Source of the DNA: JBLHLB01 sp047618505
GTDB lineage: Bacteria; Planctomycetota; UBA1135; GCA-002686595
Length of the DNA: 9,660 nt
Assembly (NCBI GenBank): GCA_047618505.1
Contig: JBLHLB010000140.1
Location: 1 to 9,660, forward strand
Reading direction: 5' to 3'
Shown: positions 1 to 4,869 of the stretch, piece by piece
Position numbering within the stretch: position 1 is the first letter of the stretch
Layout of the letters: the number at the start of each line of letters is the position of its first letter
Program-made: the position numbers and the translations under genes
The notes under the pieces: generated by a model
What the model saw: the letters and a program-made list of their open reading frames with translations, nothing else
The model's database searches: none
Told to the model about the DNA's origin: nothing

Positions 1-167
1 ATGCGACCGGCTGCCTTGCGAAGGCGTAGCAGGGCTTCGTCCCCAAGCTCCACCAGGTTCCCGGGCGCCTCTGCGAGAGATTCCAACCACAGAAGTCGGG
101 CTTCAATTTCGTCGGGTCCCGGGGCTTCGCCTTGGGAGCCCGCAGCATTCTTAGGAGGCGTGGCCAT
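1..167 (-). CDS. N-terminal part of an unrecognised protein, cut by the window edge
   Basis: An open frame runs on the minus strand from the ATG at 165-167 to the left edge without a stop, giving 55 complete codons. The product begins MATPPKNAAGSQGEAPGPDE. A low-complexity Ala/Pro/Gly head is followed by an acidic, leucine-rich helical segment (about residues 20-55: EIEARLLWLESLAEAP, then LGDEALLRLRKAAGR). That charge and hydrophobic pattern is what real soluble helical proteins show. No signal peptide or membrane segment is visible. It lies 51 nt behind the lipoprotein gene on the same strand, so co-transcription is possible. A 10-bp hairpin sits directly in front of the start and no clean Shine-Dalgarno lies outside it. 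I do not recognise the family. Confidence 0.6.
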   Translation of the reverse strand, partial: MATPPKNAAGSQGEAPGPDEIEARLLWLESLAEAPGNLVELGDEALLRLRKAAGR

Positions 168-170
168 GGC

Positions 171-194
171 GCCGGGGAAGATACCTTCCCCGGC
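171..194 (-). terminator. Perfect 10-bp hairpin between two minus-strand genes
   Basis: The arms GCCGGGGAAG and CTTCCCCGGC are perfect reverse complements around a 4-nt loop. The hairpin lies 25 nt past the stop of the lipoprotein gene and ends 3 nt before the ATG at 167 of the next gene. No T-tract follows on the minus strand, so it is not a classical intrinsic terminator. It could still end or attenuate the lipoprotein transcript, protect its 3' end, or mask the ribosome site of the next gene. Confidence 0.5.
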
Positions 195-218
195 CGATTG
201 GCGCTTGCCCGCGTCCCC

Positions 219-1070
219 TCAAGAATCCGAATGCAGCTCAGCCGTGAGAATCGTGAAGAGGAAGGCGTCAGAATCCTCGTCGCCGAGCATGACCAAGAGC
301 AAGGCATCATCCGGACCCAGGGAGCAACCGGTGCGCATGGACTGGGTCATCATGAGCGGTTGCTGGATCGAGACCGAGGTACCGGAGGGCAGCCTGTACT
401 CCGCCGAAGCGTGGGGATGCTGAATGTCAGCACTACTCAATTCGAGCTTCAGGGCGACATTGCCGGCCTCGGTTGGATTGGCCTCGACCGTCAGAGTGAG
501 TCCCTCCTCCAGGATCCCGATGCGGGGGTCGGCGATGATCGAGCGTCCCATTCGTTGAATCTGGAAGTCGCGTACGTAGGCGGTTTGATTGAGGATCGAG
601 AGGCTGCCTGACTGCGTCGGCAGGATTAGCAGACTGGAATTGATCAGGGCCGCGTTGGGGCGTTTCCCCTGCACCTGACCAAGGCGCTCATCGAGCACAG
701 CGCGCTTGGCGATGACCGCAGACGCCATTCCCGCGTGCCAGCCCAGGAGAGCCTGGGCTTCCTCGGGATCGAGGGTCACGCTTGTGCAGTGCACTTCCAC
801 AAAAGGGCCCCAGGCGACGTCGTCGAACCCGGCGGCCTCCTCCTTGATCTCCTCGACGGCATCCGCGAGCAGCAGAGGCGGCACTTCGCCGGGCTCGTAA
901 ACGTTGATCCCCTGAGATTCCTGGGGGGGGGTGGAAATGCTCGCGTGGTACTCAAACTCGGGCTCCGCCAGCAACTCCAGGGGATCCATGGGGGCCAGGG
1001 TCGTGGCGCCGCAGGAGGCCAGGAGGGCGGTGGCGGAAATCGAAAGGAGGGCGAGACTTGAGCTGGTCAT
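219..1070 (-). CDS. Lipoprotein with a secretin-like C-terminal region
   Basis: This 283-aa protein has a bacterial lipoprotein signal: a hydrophobic stretch at residues 5-18 and a lipobox L17-A18-S19-C20 followed by G21, so Cys20 should be lipidated. Residues 30-75 are acidic and Pro-rich. From about residue 85 the pattern resembles the beta-rich secretin domain of type II/III secretion proteins: an N-terminal part ending SSLLILPTQSGSLSILNQ (146-162), an AYVRDFQI strand (164-171), then EEGLTLTVEAN (188-198) and NVALKLELSSADI (204-216), as in the GxxLxVxP and VxLxLxxxxS strands of secretins. It is shorter than a full secretin and has no recognisable membrane lip, so it may be an outer-membrane or periplasmic relative. 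The ATG at 1070 gives a complete signal peptide; no Shine-Dalgarno is evident. A run of nine C on the coding strand crosses codons 47-50. The lipoprotein call is firm; the secretin link is tentative. Confidence 0.75.
   Translation of the reverse strand: MTSSSLALLSISATALLASCGATTLAPMDPLELLAEPEFEYHASISTPPQESQGINVYEPGEVPPLLLADAVEEIKEEAAGFDDVAWGPFVEVHCTSVTLDPEEAQALLGWHAGMASAVIAKRAVLDERLGQVQGKRPNAALINSSLLILPTQSGSLSILNQTAYVRDFQIQRMGRSIIADPRIGILEEGLTLTVEANPTEAGNVALKLELSSADIQHPHASAEYRLPSGTSVSIQQPLMMTQSMRTGCSLGPDDALLLVMLGDEDSDAFLFTILTAELHSDS
923..931 (-). repeat. Homopolymer of nine C (coding strand) in the lipoprotein gene
   Basis: Nine consecutive G on the plus strand (C on the coding strand) fall in codons 47-50 (Thr-Pro-Pro-Gln). 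A tract of this length can slip during replication, and a change of one base would truncate the lipoprotein soon after its signal peptide. It could equally be a sequencing-error hotspot. The frame is intact here. Confidence 0.6.
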
Positions 1071-1314
1071 TGGGGCGCCACTTGGGCTGCGTGGGTGGTC
1101 GAATCGAGAGCGGTTCAGGCCCTATACTTGGGACGGCGCCTTGTTTCCCGCGGGGTGGACATCTGCTCTGATCAGGAGCGGGGGTGTTTCGACGCGCGCT
1201 CAAGGCATGTCCGTAAAAAAACAAGGACAAACGCACTGACTTCCTCGCTGAGGGGAATTTCATTCTATCCTTTGGGAGCCCCGCCGTCGCTCTTGTGACG
1301 CATCACCCCCCTCG
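1071..1314. promoter_or_regulatory. Divergent intergenic region with two candidate operator palindromes
   Basis: These 244 nt separate the divergent lipoprotein and CarH-like genes and should carry both promoters. Two dyads are visible. CTGATCAG (1168-1175) is a perfect 8-bp palindrome within the near-dyad GCTCTGATCAGGAGC (1165-1179). GTGACGCATCAC (1295-1306) is a 12-bp palindrome with one mismatched pair, 8 nt before the regulator's ATG. MerR-family proteins bind dyads and often regulate divergent or their own promoters, so these are candidate operators. An isolated TATACT (1123-1128) lacks a convincing -35 partner. Confidence 0.35.
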
Positions 1315-2247
1315 ATGAATAGCCCCGCGAGTAGCCCCGACGCTCCAGCCTCCGCGCCCCCCGTGATTTCCGTGGGGCGCTTGGCTAAGGCAACCGGGAT
1401 ATCGGCGGACACTCTGCGAGTTTGGGAGCGGCGCTATGGCAAGCCGGTTCCGGTGCGTTTGCCCTCGGGACACCGGCGCTATCCGACGGCGATGATTCCC
1501 TGGTTGCGCCGCGTGGCGGAGGGGCTTGCGCGGGGGAATCGGCCCTCGCAACTGTTGCCCTTGAATGAGGTGGAACTGAATGAGTTCCTGGCGCGCGTTA
1601 AACCGGAAGCCCTTCCGCGGGAGGTGCTCCAGTGGATCGGCTGTGTCGCGGATTCACGCATTGGAGAACTCGAACGTAGCATCCCACTGGTGGCGGATCG
1701 CGAGACAGTCATCGACTTCTTGGATGGGTACGTAGCTCCCTTCATGCGTGAAGTTGGCTCCCTATGGGCGGCGGGAAAGCTACAGGTACGCCACGAACAT
1801 CTCGCCACCGAGGTGATGTTGGGTACCCTACGTCGTGTGCGTAGTCGCCTGGCCGCGCGCCCCACTGGGCCCGTGCGAGCGACCATACTCCTGGCGAACC
1901 TGCCGGGGGAACAGCACGGAATAGGGCTGCACATGGCCGCGACTCTCCTCGCGGAGTTCGGTGTGCACCCGCGCATTCTTGGTGCAAACACACCCCTGGG
2001 AGAAATCGCCATGTGCGCCCAGGAGACCCAACCGGATGCCGTCGCAATCAGCGTTTCTCTCGCCCACGCGGGGGTTGGGGCCGACCGACTCCTGGCGCAG
2101 TTGCGCGCGCTCCTGCCCTCGAAGTTACCCCTTGTTGTGGGCGGAAGCGGTTCTCGCAGCGGTCGTCGCGGCCCCCGTGGTGTGCGCGTGTTGCAGTCAC
2201 TCCCTGACCTTCGTAATTGGATTCGCGGAGAGTTGCTCTCCTCCTGA
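1315..2247 (+). CDS. CarH/LitR-like MerR regulator with cobalamin-binding domain
   Basis: This 310-aa protein has three parts. Residues 17-85 are a MerR winged helix-turn-helix (VGRLAKATGISADTLRVWER, then RY and SGHRRYP). Residues about 90-170 are the helical B12-binding cap, with W151 followed nine residues later by E161-H162 (the Wx9EH motif of AdoCbl photoreceptors). Residues about 187-305 are a Rossmann-type B12 domain with E199-x-H201-x-x-G204, where H201 is the expected lower axial cobalt ligand, SVSL (246-249) and GGSG (276-279). Known CarH proteins form tetramers with adenosylcobalamin in the dark, repress DNA, and fall apart in light. Here residue 152 is Ala, where Thermus CarH has His132, which caps cobalt after photolysis. 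No Shine-Dalgarno precedes the ATG, so a leaderless message is possible. No carotenoid or photolyase genes adjoin it; the downstream neighbour is an antiporter. The family call is strong, light sensing is inferred. Confidence 0.9.
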   Translation: MNSPASSPDAPASAPPVISVGRLAKATGISADTLRVWERRYGKPVPVRLPSGHRRYPTAMIPWLRRVAEGLARGNRPSQLLPLNEVELNEFLARVKPEALPREVLQWIGCVADSRIGELERSIPLVADRETVIDFLDGYVAPFMREVGSLWAAGKLQVRHEHLATEVMLGTLRRVRSRLAARPTGPVRATILLANLPGEQHGIGLHMAATLLAEFGVHPRILGANTPLGEIAMCAQETQPDAVAISVSLAHAGVGADRLLAQLRALLPSKLPLVVGGSGSRSGRRGPRGVRVLQSLPDLRNWIRGELLSS

Positions 2248-2255
2248 GGAGGAGA
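2237..2255 (+). terminator. 8-bp hairpin with the regulator's stop codon as its loop
   Basis: TCTCCTCC and GGAGGAGA pair perfectly around the 3-nt loop TGA, which is the stop codon (2245-2247) of the CarH-like gene. No T-run follows, so it is not a typical intrinsic terminator. The right arm holds a near-ideal Shine-Dalgarno (AGGAGG at 2247-2252), which folding would hide. It may stabilise the 3' end, attenuate read-through to the antiporter gene, or gate the small ORF that follows. Confidence 0.45.
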
Positions 2256-2271
2256 TCAAGGGAGAAGTCCG

Positions 2272-2367
2272 ATGGGGTGCTGGCGCGATAGAATCGACCC
2301 GGCGGGGCTGCGCATCGTCAGTCAATCAAGTGAAGCCGAGCTGCCGCCGGGTTTCGCCTCGGGATAA
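2272..2367 (+). CDS. Possible 31-aa leader peptide ahead of the antiporter gene
   Basis: An ATG at 2272 opens a frame encoding MGCWRDRIDPAGLRIVSQSS and 11 more residues, ending at TAA (2365-2367), 27 nt before the antiporter ATG. It is preceded by AAGGGAG (2258-2264, spacing 7 nt), with a second strong site at 2247-2252, whereas the regulator and antiporter genes on either side have no visible Shine-Dalgarno. The peptide matches nothing I know and has no membrane segment. Good ribosome sites make it plausible as a translated leader that feeds ribosomes to the antiporter; short length leaves chance likely. Confidence 0.3.
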   Translation: MGCWRDRIDPAGLRIVSQSSEAELPPGFASG

Positions 2368-2394
2368 GACCTGCGGTCGCTACCGTGTCCAGCC

Positions 2395-3654
2395 ATGGAA
2401 CTCTTCCCCCTCTTTTCTGCTGTTCTCGTCCTGGCGGCGGTCTTCGCCTGGGTTAACTACCGCTACCTGAAGCTGCCGACGACCATTGGCGTAATGGTCA
2501 TGGCCCTCGGCGCAAGCACGGTGGTTGTGCTCTTGCGTGCCGTTGGGGTCGTCCCCGCGGAACCAATCGCGGACTTCCTTGGGCAGCTAGAATTTGGCTC
2601 AGCGGTGCTCGATGTCTGGTTGGCGTTCTTGCTCTTCGCCGGTGCTTTGCACGTGGACTTCGGGCGCCTGCTGGGGAGCGCCAAGGTGATCGGCATCCTC
2701 GCCACCCTTGGGGTTGTCTTCACGATGTTGATGGTGGGTGCGCTGATTCACCTGGTGGCTGGCTTCTGCGGCGTTGAATTGAGCTTCATTGAGGCCGCGG
2801 TCTTTGGAGCCTTGATCGCACCTACGGATCCGATTGCGGTGCTCGGTATCTTGCGCACCGCCGGCGCGCCCAAGGATTTGGAGATCAAGATTACCGGCGA
2901 ATCGCTATTCAATGACGGCGTTGGCGTGGTGCTTTTCACCGTAGTCTTGGCCGTCGCGGGTGCGGGGGGCATCCATGCACCCCATGGCGCCTTGGAGATC
3001 TCGAAGTTCTTCGCCTGGGAGGTTTTCGGCGCCCTTGGGTTAGGTCTTCTGTGCGGTTACCTGACTTACCTGTTGATGCGTGTGGTGGAGGACGCACACC
3101 TCGAAGTTCTACTGACCTTCGCGCTGGCCTGCGGACTCTTTTCTCTCTGTGGCGCGCTGCATACCTCGGGACCCCTGGCAGTGGTGGCGGCGGGGCTCTT
3201 CATCGGAAACTCGGGCCGCGCCTTGGCGATGGGGGAAGAGGTGCGACGGCGCGTGGATGAGTTTTGGGAACTGGTGGACGAAATATTGAACGTGCTGTTG
3301 TTCGTCCTAATCGGGCTCGAGGTGCTCGTTCTCGACCTCTCCGGTCCCGCGATTGCGTTGGGATTCCTAGCCATTCCGCTCGTGTTGGCTTCGCGCTTCG
3401 TGGGAACCAAGCTGCTGCTCTCCATGCTCGGTCGCAGTCTGAACCTGCCAGCCTACACAACCACAATCATGACCTGGGGCGGACTACGTGGCGCCATTTC
3501 CGTGGCTCTGGCTCTCTCGATTCCAACGAGCTTTGCGGCCCGTGACGTCATCCTCACCAGCACCTACATCGTCGTCGCCTTCTCAATCCTTGGGCAGGGG
3601 CTGACGATCGGTCCCCTGATCCGCCGCCTGCAGGCGCAGTCCAGCGAGGGGTAG
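2395..3654 (+). CDS. CPA1-family (NhaP-type) Na+/H+ antiporter
   Basis: This 419-aa integral inner-membrane protein, of usual length for bacterial CPA1 antiporters without a cytoplasmic tail, is hydrophobic throughout with about 12 predicted membrane helices. Diagnostic motifs appear in order: FLLFAGALHVD (78-88), the transport-site segment FGALIAPTDPIAVLG (137-151) with T144-D145-P146, ITGESLFNDGVGVVLF (166-181) with the N173-D174 pair, and MTWGGLRGAISVALAL (359-374) with conserved R365. The Asn-Asp pair is typical of electroneutral Na+/H+ exchange, used for pH and sodium homeostasis. The ATG at 2395 places the first membrane helix at the N-terminus as expected, but no Shine-Dalgarno precedes it. 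It follows the CarH-like regulator by 147 nt on the same strand, so joint transcription is possible, and converges on the LapA-like gene with only 7 nt between the stops. Substrate ion preference cannot be told from sequence. Confidence 0.92.
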   Translation: MELFPLFSAVLVLAAVFAWVNYRYLKLPTTIGVMVMALGASTVVVLLRAVGVVPAEPIADFLGQLEFGSAVLDVWLAFLLFAGALHVDFGRLLGSAKVIGILATLGVVFTMLMVGALIHLVAGFCGVELSFIEAAVFGALIAPTDPIAVLGILRTAGAPKDLEIKITGESLFNDGVGVVLFTVVLAVAGAGGIHAPHGALEISKFFAWEVFGALGLGLLCGYLTYLLMRVVEDAHLEVLLTFALACGLFSLCGALHTSGPLAVVAAGLFIGNSGRALAMGEEVRRRVDEFWELVDEILNVLLFVLIGLEVLVLDLSGPAIALGFLAIPLVLASRFVGTKLLLSMLGRSLNLPAYTTTIMTWGGLRGAISVALALSIPTSFAARDVILTSTYIVVAFSILGQGLTIGPLIRRLQAQSSEG

Positions 3655-3661
3655 CGTCTGC

Positions 3662-3910
3662 TCACTGGTACTTCGCGTTGGGCGAGACCTTCTCCACGGG
3701 CTCGTTCTCCGAGCGGCGCGGCGGTTTCTTCCAGCCCAGGAGGTAGCCGATAGCGACGCCTGCAACCAGCACAGACATGAGCAGCATCACCAGGGGCATC
3801 TCCCCATCCCAGAACAGGAAGGAGATGTCGGTTTGCTCAGCATTCTGGATCACGACGAGACCCGCTGAAACCGTTAGGGCGAGTAGGGCGAACTTGCGGG
3901 GGGCTTTCAT
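3662..3910 (-). CDS. Small LapA-domain (DUF1049) inner-membrane protein
   Basis: From the ATG at 3908-3910 this encodes 82 aa beginning MKAPRKFALLALTVSAGLVV. It has the LapA plan: a basic start, a first membrane helix (about 7-22), the linker IQNAEQTDISFLFWDGEMPL with the family's Q-N and F-L-F-W pattern (21-40), a second helix (about 38-60) ending GYLLGW, and a charged Lys/Arg/Glu cytoplasmic tail. LapA proteins (YciS in E. coli) help control lipopolysaccharide assembly in the inner membrane; many bacteria carry such proteins with no assigned role. An alternative ATG at 3947-3949 would add 13 residues (MIIGCLTKLVFLP); neither start has a clear Shine-Dalgarno. No LapB-like TPR gene is present. 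It faces the antiporter gene tail to tail and is divergent from the H-NOX operon. Confidence 0.78.
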   Translation of the reverse strand: MKAPRKFALLALTVSAGLVVIQNAEQTDISFLFWDGEMPLVMLLMSVLVAGVAIGYLLGWKKPPRRSENEPVEKVSPNAKYQ

Positions 3911-4296
3911 GGGAAGGAAGACGAGCTTGGTCAGACAGCCGATGATCATGGTGGCAGCGGGGCTTGGTGGGGGCAGCCAGGCCCCTACTGTAGCCCGCCT
4001 GGCGAAGGCGACCAGGGGTCTGCTGGGAGATGCTCCCCGGGGCGCGGGTAAGTAGGGGCTGGGAGCGCGGTCGCTGACTCCGGAGCCAATCAAGGGGGTT
4101 TGCCGGGTGGAAAAACTTGCCGATTGCGGCTGAGTAGGCAGCTCATGCCCTCTCAAGTTTCTCAGTGCTGGGATCCAGAGGCGGCGATTTCACTTTGCGC
4201 CCCAGGAAGTCCGGTGAAGTCTCGAATCATGGCCGAAGACAACTGCCGCCCGGGTTCCGCTCTTCGAAGCGCTGCCAAAAACTCCTCAAACTCCCC
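3911..4296. promoter_or_regulatory. Intergenic region between LapA-like and H-NOX genes
   Basis: About 386 nt hold no gene I can support and should include the outward promoters of the LapA-like gene and the H-NOX operon. Visible structure is limited to small GC-rich dyads: GGGGC/GCCCC around 3970-3985, CCTGG/CCAGG around 3998-4016, and a CCCCGGGG block near 4034-4041. No convincing sigma-70 boxes and no known NO-responsive operator were recognised. No Shine-Dalgarno lies in front of the H-NOX ATG. Confidence 0.3.
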
Positions 4297-4869
4297 ATGT
4301 ACGGCCTGGTCAATCGCGCGCTTCAGCAGCTCATCGTATCCGATTACGGACACGATGTTTGGCAGCGCATTGCCCACGCAGCTGGTTGGACCGAGGTTGA
4401 GTTCGTGAGCATGGAGAGATATGACGATGCGCTCACCTACGGCTTAGTCAGCTCCGCCTCAAAGGAGCTGCGGGTGCCGGCGCCTGAGTTGCTTGAAGCC
4501 TTTGGTCTAGCTTGGCCGCGGTACGTCGTTGGAAAGGGCTTTGGGGTGTTGATGGAAATGAGTGGCGACACCTTTGGGGAATTCCTGGGGAACCTCGACC
4601 ACCTGCATACGCGCATCGCACTTTCCTACACGTCCCTGCAGCCCCCCAGTTTCGATCTTGAAAGGTCTGAGCCCGGGGCTTGGGACTTGCGCTACTACTC
4701 CAGTAGGCCGGGGTTTGCACCCATGGTAATGGGCATGCTTTACGCCCTTGCCGAGAAGTTCAACACGAAGATCGACATATCTTCACAAGAGATCCAAATG
4801 GAAGGCGGTGAATTCTCCTTCCTGTTCACGGTTCGCGAAGAAGCGGACCAAGCTGCGAGGGCCGCCTAA
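4297..4869 (+). CDS. H-NOX haem domain protein, nitric-oxide sensor
   Basis: This stand-alone 190-aa haem NO/oxygen-binding protein has the typical H-NOX length. The start MYGLVNRALQQLIVSDYG matches the family N-terminus, which fixes ATG 4297 over longer in-frame extensions whose sequence is unlike protein. Key residues: H104 in NLDHLHTRIA is the proximal haem ligand; Y133-x-S135-x-R137 is the invariant motif that holds the haem propionates; P116-P117-S-F follows the usual post-His segment, although the common Pro after Tyr111 is Thr112. By alignment to the sGC beta1 spacing from R137 to G146, the distal position that is Tyr140 in Caldanaerobacter H-NOX is M143, so O2 should not be stabilised and NO selectivity is expected. 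The stop overlaps the next ATG (TAATG), so it is co-translated with the HNOBA hybrid kinase, its likely partner. Cytoplasmic; no signal or membrane segment. Confidence 0.95.
   Translation: MYGLVNRALQQLIVSDYGHDVWQRIAHAAGWTEVEFVSMERYDDALTYGLVSSASKELRVPAPELLEAFGLAWPRYVVGKGFGVLMEMSGDTFGEFLGNLDHLHTRIALSYTSLQPPSFDLERSEPGAWDLRYYSSRPGFAPMVMGMLYALAEKFNTKIDISSQEIQMEGGEFSFLFTVREEADQAARAA

Noticed and set aside
1..611. Plus-strand frames at 1-423 and 132-611
   Set aside because: They are antisense to the lipoprotein gene and to the partial minus-strand gene, with low-complexity Ser/Arg/Ala content.
1210..1220. A-rich run as a possible UP element or terminator tail
   Set aside because: No adjacent GC-rich stem and no spaced -35/-10 boxes were found.
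1479..2067. Several minus-strand frames within the CarH-like gene
   Set aside because: They overlap the conserved MerR and B12-binding motifs and are Arg/Ala/Pro-rich shadows.
3950..4156. A longer N-terminus for the LapA-like protein, starting at 4156
   Set aside because: The extra 69 residues are Pro/Ser/Ala-rich and lack LapA features; the family starts just before the first membrane helix.
4165..4296. A 44-residue N-terminal extension of H-NOX in the same frame
   Set aside because: The extension is Arg/Gly/Lys-rich without family match, and the H-NOX family begins at MYGLVN, encoded from 4297.
4162..4377. A 71-codon minus-strand frame (MGNALPNIVSVIGYDELLKR...) overlapping the H-NOX start antisense
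   Set aside because: Its composition looks protein-like, but its first third is antisense to the conserved H-NOX N-terminus and it has no ribosome site or family likeness.
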